NCBI GenBank assembly: GCA_963712435.1
Contig: CAVQIB010000004.1
Location: 186,001 to 250,000, forward strand
Length of the DNA stretch: 64,000 nt
Origin: Rhodoplanes sp963712435
Lineage (GTDB): Bacteria; Pseudomonadota; Alphaproteobacteria; Rhizobiales; Xanthobacteraceae
Direction of reading: 5' to 3'
Part shown: positions 51,185 to 61,203 of the stretch, in pieces
Numbering within the stretch: position 1 is the first letter of the stretch
Layout: every line of letters begins with the position of its first letter
Made by a program: the position numbers and the translations under genes
Notes under the pieces: generated by a model
Seen by the model: the letters and a program-made list of their open reading frames with translations, nothing else
Databases searched by the model: none
What the model was told of the DNA's origin: nothing

Positions 51185-51562
51185 GATTTAGTTCATACTA
51201 TTCCACTTGAGGATCAGCAGCCCCTCCACCAGCCGCGTCGGCAAGGGCGGCTGGCCCGGCCCGCTGCGGCCCACAGAGCCGAACCGCTTCCCCATAAACT
51301 CCCGGTCGATCTCCGCCGCAGATTGATGATCTGGTCCAGCGGCGGGCGGAACAGGTCGTCCTGGCGATCGTCGCGCGGCTTGCTCATCGCTCGTCCCCAA
51401 CAGCGAATCCCGCCATCGAGGGAATCACGAACCGCTCAAATCCGAAATCTAAAACGCAATACAGCCGGGCAGAAAACCCAGCTTTCCTGCAAAATCGAAT
51501 ACTTGAGCAGCGCCACTTGTGCCCGCCGCTCAGCCGCTCCCGAATTCTTCACGGACGGCTCA
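51185..51562 (-). pseudogene. IS5-family element remnant (transposase N-terminus and one end)
   Basis: On the minus strand: MSKPRDDRQDDLFRPPLDQI INLRR, then (shifted) GSGPGQPPLPTRLV-type residues and LVEGLLILK, the N-terminal block of an IS5-type transposase different from the one at 44-45.4 kb. The terminal repeat GAGCCGTCCGTGAAGAATTC lies at its outer end (about 51550-51570). The rest of the element is gone. It borders the downstream end of nrtD. Confidence 0.7.
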
Positions 51563-51568
51563 TTCGTG

Positions 51569-52417
51569 TCACACCTCCTGACGGTACTCGACTTCGAGGA
51601 GGTAGATCAGCCGGTCGAGAAGATCAATCCAGACGGAATCGTGAACGATGCTGCGCTTTTCGCGCGGGCGCGGGATCGGCACGTCGAGCACATGGCCGAT
51701 GGTCGCCGCCGGCCCGTTGGTAAACACCACGATGCGGTCGCTGAGATAAACCGCTTCGCGGATGTCGTGCGTGACCATCACCACCGTCTCGGTCTGGGCG
51801 TCGCCGCTCCACATGCGCATCAGTTCTTCGTGCATCGTGCCCTTGGTGAGGGCGTCGAGCGCGCCGAACGGCTCGTCGAGCAGCAAGACCGGCGGATGCA
51901 CCGCGAAGGCGCGCGCAATCGCGACGCGCTGGCGCATGCCTCCCGAGAGCTGGTGCGGTTTCTTGTCCCGATGCTGGGCGAGGCCGACCTTGCGGAGGAA
52001 CTCGTCGACCAGGGCATGCTTCTCCGCGCCCGACTTGGCGGGATAGACCGCCTTCACCGCTTCGAACACGTTGCCATGCACCGACAGCCAGGGCAGCAGC
52101 GAGTAGTTCTGGAACACCATCGCGCGGTCCGGACCCGGTCCCTCTATCGGGGTTCCGTCGACAAGAACCGCGCCGCTGGTCGCCGGGACGAGCCCGGAGA
52201 TGATGTTGAGCAGCGTGCTCTTGCCGCAGCCGGAATGTCCGATCAGGGAGACGAACTCCCCACGGCGGATGGCGAGGTTGATGTCCCGCAGGGCGACCTG
52301 CGGGCCTTTCGGCGTGTCATACGCCTTCCACATGCCCTGAACGGCGATGTGCGTCTTGGTCGTCGCCGAGCGGGACGGCGGCAGTTCGATGACGGAGGTT
52401 TCCAGGGGCATGCTCAT
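51569..52417 (-). CDS. nrtD: ABC transporter ATPase, NrtD/TauB-like
   Basis: 282 residues. Walker A LIGHSGCGKSTLLNIISGLV, Q-loop AMVFQNYSLLPWLSVHGNVF, signature QLSGGMRQRVAIARAFAVHP, Walker B VLLLDEPFGALDALT and H-loop VVMVTHDIREAVYLSDRIVV are intact. The QNYSLLPWLSVHGNV region is characteristic of the nitrate/cyanate branch of the nitrate-sulfonate-bicarbonate family. Its start overlaps the nrtB stop (ATGA). Confidence 0.9.
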   Translation of the reverse strand: MSMPLETSVIELPPSRSATTKTHIAVQGMWKAYDTPKGPQVALRDINLAIRRGEFVSLIGHSGCGKSTLLNIISGLVPATSGAVLVDGTPIEGPGPDRAMVFQNYSLLPWLSVHGNVFEAVKAVYPAKSGAEKHALVDEFLRKVGLAQHRDKKPHQLSGGMRQRVAIARAFAVHPPVLLLDEPFGALDALTKGTMHEELMRMWSGDAQTETVVMVTHDIREAVYLSDRIVVFTNGPAATIGHVLDVPIPRPREKRSIVHDSVWIDLLDRLIYLLEVEYRQEV

Positions 52418-53280
52418 GCTGGGCTCAGCTTTCTTGCAATTAGTTCAAGCGCTCGGTCGAGCAGGAGGCCGATCACGCCGATGATGAGGATGGCCGCGAG
52501 GACGTTGGTGAGGAGGCCGGCGTTGTAGGAATCGCAGATGAAGTATCCGAGGCCCGTTCCGCCCGCGAGCATTTCGGCAGCCACGATGACGAGCCAGGCG
52601 ATGCCCATCGACAGGCGCAGGCCCGTCAGGATGTGGGGAACCGCGTAAGGCAGCAGCACCTTGGTCACGTATTGCCAACGCGAGAAGCGGAACACCTTAG
52701 CGACGTTGCGGTAGTCGTCCGGGACCGACGACACGCCGAACACCGTATTGATGAGCGTCGGCCAAAGCGACGTGATGACGATCACGAACACGGTGGCGTT
52801 CGGCGCGCTTTTCATCACGGCGAGGCCGAGCGGGAACCAGGCGAGCGGCGACACCGGCCGCAACGTCTGGATCACCGGATTGAACGCGGCGAGCGCCGTC
52901 TTGTTGGCGCCCAGCGCGATCCCGAGCGGGATCGCGATCAACAGGCCGAGGCCCCAGCCCTGGAACACGCGGCCGAGCGAATAGGCGGCCTGTATGCCGA
53001 TGCCCTTGTCGTTCGGCCCGTTGTCGTAGAACGGGTTGAGGATCATGTCCCACAGGATCGGCAGCGTCTCCAGCGGGCCGGGCAGCAAGCGGCGCGGCAT
53101 GTCGGGCACGCTGCGGTCGATGCTAATCGCCGAGGCAAGCGACCACAGGGCGAGCAGCAGTCCGAAGCCTACCGCGGCGGTGGCGGCGCTGAACAGCGAG
53201 CGCGTAAGCCATTCGGGAGCGGCGCGCGGCGACGCCGCAAGCGGCACCGCATATTCGGGAGAAGCGGTTGTCGTCGTCAT
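52414..53280 (-). CDS. nrtB: ABC transporter permease, NrtB-like
   Basis: 288 residues. N-terminal helix AATAAVGFGLLLALWSLASA, then PILWDMILNPFYDNGPNDKG, LGRVFQGWGLGLLIAIPLGI, LRPVSPLAWFPLGLAVMKSA, TLINTVFGVSSVPDDYRNVA (EAA-type loop) and IAWLVIVAAEMLAGGTGLGY: the NrtB pattern, including the nitrate-permease-specific FYDNGPNDKGIG. The start shares TGATG with the stop of nrtA. Confidence 0.92.
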   Translation of the reverse strand: MTTTTASPEYAVPLAASPRAAPEWLTRSLFSAATAAVGFGLLLALWSLASAISIDRSVPDMPRRLLPGPLETLPILWDMILNPFYDNGPNDKGIGIQAAYSLGRVFQGWGLGLLIAIPLGIALGANKTALAAFNPVIQTLRPVSPLAWFPLGLAVMKSAPNATVFVIVITSLWPTLINTVFGVSSVPDDYRNVAKVFRFSRWQYVTKVLLPYAVPHILTGLRLSMGIAWLVIVAAEMLAGGTGLGYFICDSYNAGLLTNVLAAILIIGVIGLLLDRALELIARKLSPA

Positions 53281-54511
53281 CAGGAGTACCTCTTCAGCGA
53301 TCCTTCAGGGTCTTTCGGGTCAAAGACGATCTTGTCGATGTTGAGCGCGACCGGCTTCATGTCGTCGTCCGGGATCTTGACCCTCATCTCAGTCGCCGCC
53401 TCGCGGTAGATGTCCTGCATCAGGAGCGCCTTCGGTCCCGCCTGATAGTCGGGCGGCGCCTTGGCGAGGCCGAACCGGACATACTGCGCGAGGAACCAGA
53501 CCACGTGGCCGTTGCGCGGGAAATTGACGAAGCCGTTCTCATAGAAGCGCATGCGATCGTCGGTGAAGACCTTCTTGCCCAATCCGGCCGCAGATCGTAA
53601 CGGCCGGCAAGCCGATCCTCGATGGCGTCGACCGGCGCGTTGAGGAAGGCGGGGGCGGCGAGCAGCTTCGCCATCTCAGGCGCATTCGCCGGGTCGTCGC
53701 ACCACATGCAGGCCTCAAGCACGGACTTGACGACCTGCTTGAGCTCCGGCCGGCGGTCGGCGGCGAACTGCGCGTTAGCGGCGAGGCACTTTTCCGGATG
53801 GTCCGTCCAAAGGTCCTGGCTTGCGAAATGGGTGAAGCCGACGCCCTCCTTGGCGGCGTAGCCGTGCCAAGGCTCGCCCACGTAGAAACCGTCAATGTCG
53901 CCGGTGCGCAGATTGGCCAGCATTTGCGCCGGTGGAATGGTTAGTATCTTCACCGAAGCCGGATCGATTTTCGCAGCGGCGAGCCACGACCGCAGGCAAA
54001 GATCGTGCGACACACCGGGGAAGGCCATGGCGAAGGTCGGCGGCCGCGACGACAGGTCTTTTTCCAATTGCTCGATTGCGGCGCGCGCGCCCTCGACGTT
54101 GCCATAGCCCGCCGAGGCCATGCTTCGCCGCAACGTCAGCCCCTGCCCGTTGGTGTTGAGCATCATCGGGATCTTGATCTCGCGCCCGGCCGTTCCGGAC
54201 ACGCCAGCCCACACGCCGATTGGCAGGCCGAAATGGCACATCGCAGCGTCGAGTTCGCCGTTCAACAGCTTGTCGCGCACGATGCCCCACGACGCCTCCT
54301 TGGTGACCAGGACGTCGAGGCCGTTCTTCTTGTAGACGCCGAGCTTGTCCGCCATCACGACCGGACCGAGGTCGGTGGTCGAGATGAAGCCGATGCGGAT
54401 ATGGCTGCCGGCCGGGCGCGCGCCTTGCGCAAAGGCGCGTTCGCCCCGCACGATAAACGGCGCCGCGACGGCGCCGGCGGCGACTGTCTTGAGAAAATCT
54501 CTGCGTTTCAT
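53280..54511 (-). CDS. nrtA: Nitrate/sulfonate-family substrate-binding protein, NrtA-like (one frameshift)
   Basis: From MKRRDFLKTVAAGAVAAPFI (ATG at 54511), a twin-arginine-like signal ending near ERAFAQ. The binding-protein core has IRIGFISTTDLGPVVMADKL, VVTKEASWGIVRDKLLNGEL-like residues, AAMCHFGLPIGVWAGVSGTA, FAMAFPGVSHDLCLRSWLAA and GDIDGFYVGEPWHGYAAKEG. Near 53583 the frame shifts to KKVFTDDRMRFYENGFVNFP, which completes the domain. It captures nitrate or a related anion for NrtBD. No nitrate reductase genes remain nearby; the operon has been separated from its context by IS elements. Confidence 0.9.
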
Positions 54512-55014
54512 TGGGTCCGCTCCCTTGTCTCCTGTGACGCTGGGCGCGCCGGGGGCGAAGAACCCGCGCACCGCGCCCGATCGCTTGATGGTCGAACGTT
54601 CGACGCGCCTGCCTGCAATGGCCCGCGGCGTCGGCCGTCGCCGTCCGTGCGTCGCATTCTCCGAGGTCGGCTGGCCGCCGCAGCGGCGAACGGCGCTTGG
54701 TTCGCTGGTCCTGACAAACGCTATATAGCGATCAATAGTTCTGTTATAAAATAGAAAAAATATCTCGTATTGTTAGTATTTATTTAAGTCTAAATTAAAG
54801 ACTGACACGGCGGGACGGCCCTGGCCGCCGCCGCCGGCCGCGCCGAAGCGGCCAGCGTTGCGTCGGCGTCGACCCGCGCCGGCGCCTCTATTGAATTCGC
54901 GCGCGCGATGCGCGAAACAGGCGGCGCAAGTCGCCGCTTGTGGCCATTATTATAGCGCAACGCGCTGTCGACTTTTTCAGGCTTTCTCCGGAGCGATTCA
55001 TGTCGAGCCCTCAT
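54512..55014. other. nrtA upstream region with an AT-rich patch
   Basis: 54720-54810 is markedly AT-rich (TATAAAATAGAAAAAATATC; TTTATTTAAGTCTAAATTAA), unlike the surrounding DNA, and probably contains the nrt promoter. The rest is GC-rich low-complexity sequence without a supported gene. Confidence 0.5.
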
Positions 55015-55225
55015 CGTGACGATTGAACGCGATCCATCCTCGTCGACCTCACCCTGCAGGGGCGCGGCGCGCACGGCGCCGTCACCCTGGGGCGTGCTCG
55101 ATTGCTTGTTGGAGGAGCTTTGGCTGCAGATCGACGGCATTTTCCGGCACGTCGGCCGGTGCGATGAACGCCGCCGTGCTGGTCGCGGCCAACGCCGAAG
55201 GCGGCACCGAGAGAACGAGCGCAGC
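55015..55225 (+). pseudogene. Patatin-like phospholipase N-terminal fragment
   Basis: Three frames give LVDLTLQGRGAHGAVTLG, GVLDCLLEELWLQIDGI and SGTSAGAMNAAVLVAANAEG: the patatin oxyanion-hole region and the G-x-S-x-G nucleophile. Everything after about residue 65 is lost to the IS5 element that starts at 55240. Confidence 0.7.
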
Positions 55226-55239
55226 ACGAACCGAATTGA

Positions 55240-55850
55240 CTAGGTCATCGACTTATTAGCTCGCATCCAGATTCTTGCTGAGGCGAGTTGGATGGATGCG
55301 AGGTAGTTTTCGGGGCTTTTGTCGTAGCGCGTGGCGACGGCTCTGAAGTGTTTGAGCTTATTGAAGAAGCGCTCGACCAAATTGCGGTAGCGATAGAGGA
55401 ATGCGCTGAACGCCGGGATTTTGCGCCGGCGTGGCATGGGCTTGACATTGGCCCAGGCGCCCCGGTCGGCCAGGGTCTGGCGCAGCGCGTCGGAGTCATA
55501 GGCGGCGTCGGCGAGCAGGATATTGCCGGCGGCGAGCGAGCCGAGCATGTCGGCTGCGGCGCGACCGTCGTGCGCCTGGCCCTCGGTCAGCTTGAGCGCG
55601 ATCGGCAGGCCGCAGGCGTCGACGAGGGCGTGGATTTTCGTGGTCAGCCCGCCCCGCGAGCGACCCATGCAACGGGATCGGTCGGCTTTTTTTGGGCGTT
55701 GGCGGCGTGCTGATGCACGCGGATGCTCGACGAATTGATCATCTGGATATCGCCGTCGTAAGCCTGTGAGACCGCCTTCAGCAGCCGGTCCCACACGCCG
55801 GCGCGACGCCTTGCGAAGCGGTGCAACGCCCGACGATGCGGTTTGTGCCG
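55240..55850 (-). pseudogene. IS5-family (IS427-like) transposase, N-terminally truncated and frameshifted
   Basis: Blocks on the minus strand: HRFARRRAGVWDRLLKAVSQ, IQMINSSSIRVHQHAANAQK (first Asp position replaced by Asn in this reading), then in the next frame RSRGGLTTKIHALVDACGLP, ILLADAAYDSDALRQTLADR (second Asp) and RNLVERFFNKLKHFRAVATR (Glu). The frame switch lies near 55690. About 40 N-terminal residues are replaced by IS110 sequence. Confidence 0.8.
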
Positions 55851-56152
55851 ATAAAGACCGTGGAACAGCAGAGCATTCTCATGGCTCATCGCGCCCAATC
55901 GCTGCTCGTTCGTCAGCGCACGATGCTAGCCAATGCGTTGCGGGCACATCTGGCGGAACTCGGTCTCGTCGCCAATCCCGGCATCGCCAATCTGGCAAAG
56001 CTGGCGCAGAAGGCGCTGTCCGACGAAGGCGCCCTGCCATCCTACGCGCGCACCACACCGGAAATCCTGGTCCGGCAAATCATGGCGCTCTCCGAGGAGA
56101 TCACGACGTTGGATCGTAAGCTCCTCGCGTGGCATGCCGAAAGTCAGGCCAG
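55850..56152 (+). pseudogene. IS110-family transposase fragment
   Basis: MRFVPIKTVEQQSILMAHRA, QSLLVRQRTMLANALRAHLA, ELGLVANPGIANLAKLAQKA and IMALSEEITTLDRKLLAWHA form the central coiled-coil segment of an IS110 transposase of a type different from that at 43.3 kb. Both ends are cut, left by the IS427-like and right by the IS630 element. Confidence 0.8.
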
Positions 56153-57059
56153 TCAACGGCTCACGGTGAACTCCTGGAGCGATCGGCCGATGGCGGCGGA
56201 CAGGGTCTCGGGGTCGCGCGCGGCGGTCTTGCGCAACAGGTGCTTGAGCTTGGCGAAGGCCTGTTCGATCGGATTCAGGTCGGGGGAGTATTTGGGCAGG
56301 AACAGTCGCTTTGCGCCCACCGAGCGCACCAGTTCGCACACGGCCTTGCCCTTGTGGCTGCCGAGATTGTCCAGGACGACAACCTCGTCTGGCTTCAGGC
56401 AGGGAAGGAGGATCTGCTCCACATAGGCGCGGAAACTTTCGCCATCGATCGGGCCGTCGATCACGCAGGGCGCTTCGATGCGGTCACGGCGAAGCGCGGC
56501 GAGGAAGGTCGTGGTCTTCCAGCGGCCATGCGGGACCTTGGCCTTGAGACGCAGGCCGCGGCGCGCCCAGCCGCGCAGCGGGGCCATGTTCGTCTTGGTC
56601 CAAGTCTCGTCGATGAACACCAGGCGTTCAGGCGCGATGCGGCCCTGATATTTGATCCACTGCGCGCGCCGCCGCGCCACGTCCGGACGATCGCGCTCGC
56701 TTGCGACCACGGTTTTTTTTGAAGCTCAGCTTCTCGGCGTGAACGAAATTCCACACCGAGCGGTAATCGACCTTCAGCCCGCGCTCGCCAAGCTCGGCGA
56801 CGAGCCCGCGCAAGGTGAAATCCCCCTCCGTGATCCGCTGCAAAAGCCAGGCGCGGTGCGCGCCGGCGATCGCCTTCGGTTTGTGGCCGCCCATCTTGCC
56901 CGGCGCGAGGCTCCCAGTGCGCCGGAACTGATCAACCCAGCGAATGGCCGTCCTGATCCCAATCCCGAACTGCGCCGCCGCACGCCGCCGCGACAACCCG
57001 GCTCTCACAACCGCGGCAACCACCCGCTCACGCAAATCAAGGGAATAGGGTCTCGCCAT
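56153..57059 (-). CDS. IS630-family transposase (single frameshift at an A8 run)
   Basis: MARPYSLDLRERVVAAVVRA (ATG at 57059) opens the HTH part. ERGLKVDYRSVWNFVHAEKL and SFKK precede a run of eight A residues (T8 at 56713-56720 on the plus strand), after which the +1 frame continues TVVASERDRPDVARRRAQWI. The DDE domain is complete: RLVFIDETWTKTNMAPLRGW, VVVLDNLGSHKGKAVCELVR, LFLPKYSPDLNPIEQAFAKL. Either one A is a sequence error, or expression uses ribosomal frameshifting, which is known in some IS630 elements. Confidence 0.9.
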
Positions 57060-57094
57060 CCGATGCTGGCCTCCATTCCAGCCAGCATCTTGAA

Positions 57095-58903
57095 TCAGAG
57101 CCAAGCCGATTCGAGAATCCCCAACCGAGTCAGCCAGAATGCATCCCGCTCTAGTTCGCTGTGGAAGAACTTGTTCAGGATTTCCGCGCCGCGATCATAG
57201 GCGTCGCGTCCGACCTCGGGCTGCTGCTCCACTTCGAAAAACCAGCTTCCTATCGTGCGGCCTTCCACGACGATTGAGCCTGGCGTGTAGCCAAGCAGCG
57301 CGCAGCGTGACGGCTTCATCTGCGAGGCCGAGAACCGCGCTCCGCCGCGTCGCGCGATGTACTCGCGCGTGATCCACTGCGGCATGAAGCTGACCTCCCA
57401 AACCCCGATGTGCTGGTTCGGCACCAGGATGTAGCGGACCTCCGGCGTCTCGATGATCTGGTTGAGCAGGAGGTTCGCCTGGTCCACGCGCCGGCCCGTG
57501 GCGAACGGCCAGTAGGACCCAACGCCCTCGGACGTCATTCCTTCGGTCTGAACAATGCTGGGGTTGGCGTGGCCACGGGGCGCCACAAGCCGCCAGAGCC
57601 AGGCGAGCGAAGCCGGCAGCAGGTGGAACAGTCCGATGATCCCGTAAGTCGGAACCTCCGCCGTGCAGGGAGGCGCGCGCACGCCCATGCTGCGAATTTC
57701 GACGTCGACGGCGCCTTGCACCACTTTCGGGATGATCTTTCGCGGAATGATGACTTGGGGATTGGGACACGGTTTCCCAGGCTCGTCCTCGGTGTGCTCC
57801 CACAAAAGGCATGTCGCTCCCGGATGGCCTTCAATGTTCAGGAAAAGCAAAGGCTCCGGGGGGTTGACGCTTAATCGTTCGAGATGCGGATCGGTGCCGT
57901 ACCGCGCCAAGTGATTGCAGCGCACGAACCAGGCGTTCTCGGCGTCCATGAGCGTCAGTTTCCCGTGCCCCTTGTCGAGCGAGGGATGGCACAAGGCCAT
58001 GTCGTCCGTCACCGGCAGTAATTCGCAGGCTTGCGGGAGCGTCAGCGTGCGCTCCTCCCCCGTCAAAAGGTTGCGGCCGACCAGGAGAGAGCCGTCGGGC
58101 CGCCGATGCACGTGTTCGAGCATCTCGCTTTTGCCGCCGCCGCTCGCGCCTTCATGCGCGATGACGATCTTGTTTTGATAGGGCGTGACCATCCTCACGG
58201 TCGCGCAGTGCATCGTAAGCCAGTGTTCGCTCTCGCCGATGTTCAACAAAACGCCATAAATGCCTTTTTTTGCGCTCGGCCCTGGATAAAGATTGTAGCT
58301 AAACAGCTCGTGTCCGGCATCGAGCCGGTTATGGACGACGATCTGCTTCCGTCGAAGTCCGTGTGCCTAAAGGGCGGCGCAACATAGATGATGGCGCCCG
58401 GCGAGAAATCTGCAGGGACCTCATCGGGCGCCAGAATGCCTTGCAGCAAGGCTAGCCCCAAGGCGAAGAACCCGGCGTTGTCCGGCGCGATGACGAGCGC
58501 GTGCGTTCCCTTTCCGGGCATGCCGGCGTAAAATGGGAAAGCCGCAAGCGGCTGTGTCCTGAGCCACTCGAACGTGCGTTGCCTGAGCGGCTCGAAGCGC
58601 GTGCTGAACCGCTGCTCGAATGTAGGCTTATCGGTCGGACGGTTGTCCCCGATCACCATGCAGTCCGGATCCCGCCGGCGCATGTAAGGCTCCGTGTAGT
58701 TCGCGCACACGCCGTTGCGCGCCCGACAAACGGTCGCCTCCACCACGCGACCGTGGCCGGGCACGTCGTAGGCCACTTCTTGCCACCCATTCACCGCGTT
58801 TTTTGTCGAAAGGTCGACCAACTCCGAAACAGAGCGCGCGATCGTGACCGACGGAGCGGCGTTGAAGATGGACTCTAACCTCCGAAGGGAGGGGGAATGG
58901 CAT
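57095..58903 (-). CDS. DUF4914 protein, phosphoenolpyruvate-carboxykinase-like (frameshifted)
   Basis: Reading: MPFPLPSEVR (58903; an ATG at 58927 is also possible), ELVDLSTKNAVNGWQEVAYD, CMVIGDNRPTDKPTFEQRFS, FYAGMPGKGTHALVIAPDNA, then after shifts near 58860 and 58260-58340 VIAHEGASGGGKSEMLEHVH (P-loop-like GASGGGKSE), LLPVTDDMALCHPSLDKGHG, WFVRCNHLARYGTDPHLERL, LWEHTEDEPGKPCPNPQVII and LVAPRGHANPSIVQTEGMTS. About 600 residues, the family length. The ATP-binding fold suggests a kinase-type PEPCK relative of unknown reaction. It lies between IS630 and IS5/istB debris as stand-alone cargo. Confidence 0.82.
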
Positions 58904-58989
58904 GAATTGGTTGAAAGGAGTGTGCATAAGGTCTCCGGCGCGGGGGTAAGATGAAGGTCGGTCAGTCATTTCCACATTATGCTGGGGCC

Positions 58990-59110
58990 CTAACGCCATG
59001 CGGGCCGCGCGGCGACGACGTGATCGTTAAGAACTTCGCCCCATTCGGCGAAGCCGCGATTGGACGCGAGGATCATGGCGCCCTTTTCGTAGCGGGCGCT
59101 GAGTGAACGC
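58990..59110 (-). pseudogene. IstB C-terminal fragment (IS21 helper ATPase)
   Basis: SARYEKGAMILASNRGFAEW then GEVLNDHVVA is the sensor-1 region of IstB ATPases. It is joined in frame to the C-terminus of the IS5 transposase that precedes it on the same strand, giving a chimeric ORF. Confidence 0.75.
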
Positions 59111-59114
59111 ACTA

Positions 59115-60208
59115 TTCCTGATCTCACGATGGTTTCGATCCACCGGACCACAAATTTATTAGTTCGGATTCGTTCTGCCATCCGCTCGAGCGTCACCAGT
59201 CGGCGGATGTTGTAGGCGAGGTTCTGAAGCCCGATCTTGACCTTCGCCCGCACGATGCCGATCGTGCGCACGAGCCGCCCGCCGGGCGCATTCTCCTGCG
59301 CGCCGAACACGTGCTCGATGCGGGCGCGGACCTTGCTCTTCGCGCGGTTCGCCGCCTCCTGCGCCTCTGTCAGCGGACGATTGCGTCGCCCGCGCTTGTG
59401 GATGCGGCTCCTGAAGCCCCGCGCCCTAAGCTTCCGCTCCGTCTCGGCCGAGCGGTAGGCGCTGTCGGCGTACACGTCCTTGCGGTGTTGGCCTCGTCCA
59501 GAAGCTCGTCGAGCACGCGGCTGTCGTGCACCGCTCGCATCGGTCACCGTCGTAATCGCGGATCAGCTTGTGCCGGGCATCGGCATTCACATGGTTCTTG
59601 TAGCCGAAGAAGCTGCTTGCCATGCTTCTTCGTCCAGCGCGCGTCCTTGTCCTTCTGCCGGTTCTTCGACGGTTTCTTCTTCCAATCCTCGGGCGTCGCG
59701 CCGGCCTTGACCTGGCTCGTTCTCGTCGCGGCTGTTGCGCTGCTGCGGCACCGGCACGATCGTCGCATCGACCATCTGCCCGCCGCGCGCGATGTAGCCC
59801 TTGGCTTCCAGATGCTGGCCGAAACGCTCGAACAGCTCTGTCGATCAAGCCAGCCTTCGCCAGCTTCTCGCGGAACAGCCACAGCGTCGTGCCGTCCGGA
59901 ATGCCGTCCTCAAAGCCCAGCCCGAGAAAGCGCGTGAACGACAGCCGGTCGCGCACCTGGTACTCGATCTGCTCGTCCGACAGATTGTACAGCGACTGCA
60001 GCACCAGCATCCGGAACATCACCATCGCATCGATCGGCTTGCGACCCGCGCTGCTCTTCTTCTCCGCCTCCGGCGTCAGCACCACCGCCTCGATGTCGGC
60101 GCGGAAGCTCTCCCATGGCACCAGCGCCGCGATCGCCTCCAGCGGATCGCCCTTCGCTGACAGCGCCGACAAACGCCTGTCCGCATCGAAAAACCCCAGC
60201 TGTCCCAT
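59115..60208 (-). pseudogene. IS5-family transposase with several frameshifts
   Basis: MGQLGFFDADRRLSALSAKG (ATG at 60208), LEAIAALVPWESFRADIEAV, PIDAMVMFRMLVLQSLYNLS, YQVRDRLSFTRFLGLGFEDG and IPDGTTLWLFREKLAKAGLI are continuous. Shifted frames then give FFGYKNHVNADARHKLIRDY, KDVYADSAYRSAETERKLRA (second Asp), and KSKVRARIEHVFGAQENAPG (Glu). Breaks lie near 59825, 59760, 59615 and 59490. Its C-terminus runs into an IstB fragment near 59110. Confidence 0.85.
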
Positions 60209-60269
60209 CGCCCCGCTCCGCAGAATCACGTCCTCGGAAACCAGATTCCCACAGCCCTGCGGGTCAGCC

Positions 60270-60563
60270 AATTATTCGAGGCTCCCATAGGCGATGCGCT
60301 CCGGAATCTTCGCCTGACCGAGCGTCACCCGTAGAGAAAACGTAGCGCGCAGACGATCTGGTCAGCGAAGGCCACGAGGTTCCGGTCGCCACCAGATGAA
60401 CCTGGAAGGCATGAACCTCGTCCAAGCCGAGGCGATCCGGCGATCGGCCGAAATGCCGGCTGAACTTGGAGACCGCGTTGAAATAGGATCGCTGGGTCGC
60501 CGGCGAGAGATTCCGTATCGTCATGTCCTCGATCATGCGACGGCGCAGAGGGCTGATCGCCAT
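60270..60563 (-). pseudogene. Tyrosine-integrase N-terminal fragment
   Basis: MAISPLRRRMIEDMTIRNLS, PATQRSYFNAVSKFSRHFGR and LGLDEVHAFQVHLVATG are the SAM-like core-binding domain of an integrase of the kind linked to IS91-like elements. A shift gives ADQIVCALRFLYG. The catalytic domain is missing, cut off by the IS5 element. Confidence 0.75.
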
Positions 60564-60784
60564 CTGAAAACCTCCTGTCTGAAGGGTTGGGCTTTGGCGC
60601 CCACAACCTCCCAGACAGGAGGCGGCCGTCACCTCACCGCCGCCTCGCTATGATCGCCACCGCTGCCGCTCCCTGCCGCGCAGCGGCTTCGTTCAATCAC
60701 GTTTATCGGTTCATGACCTAGGCGCTTGCCGCCTATCTCGCGCAAACGGCATGGTCGCTGGCCGTGGGCTTTGGCAGGTGCCTC

Positions 60785-61030
60785 ATGAAACCCCGCAAAC
60801 CTAGTCACGCCTTCTCGCCGATGACGCTCGGCAACATGCGCGAGCTCGGAGTGCGTTCGCTCGCCGTGACGTGCGAGCTGTGCCATCACGACGCGGTCCT
60901 GCCGGCGGACTGCTGGCCCGACGAGGTTCTTGTCAGCACCTTCCGGCCGCGGATGGTGTGCACCCGCTGCGGGATCGTCGGCGCAGACGCCCGGCCGAAC
61001 TGGCGGGAGATGAAGGCGCAGGGGAAGTGA
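60785..61030 (+). CDS. Small conserved zinc-ribbon-like protein
   Basis: 81 residues: MKPRKPSHAFSPMTLGNMRE, LGVRSLAVTCELCHHDAVLP, FRPRMVCTRCGIVGADARPN. Two CxxC pairs (CELC and CTRC) predict a zinc ribbon. The MTLGNMRELGVRSL opening is shared by many small proteins of Hyphomicrobiales plasmids and islands. Start at 60785 rather than 60764, by similarity. Function unknown. Confidence 0.78.
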   Translation: MKPRKPSHAFSPMTLGNMRELGVRSLAVTCELCHHDAVLPADCWPDEVLVSTFRPRMVCTRCGIVGADARPNWREMKAQGK

Positions 61031-61203
61031 CGGGCTATTGTGCAAAATTCGCCCGCCGGTGTGGCGCTCGGGCAACGCCGTCGCCATATGGGACTTGCGG
61101 CTTCGGCCGCCCCCTCGCGGTCGATTGCAGCACGGATGTACTGCGGGACGCCGCGAGCGGGGAGCAGAAACAACCAGAAAACTGTTTCTGGGGAGGCGAA
61201 AAA

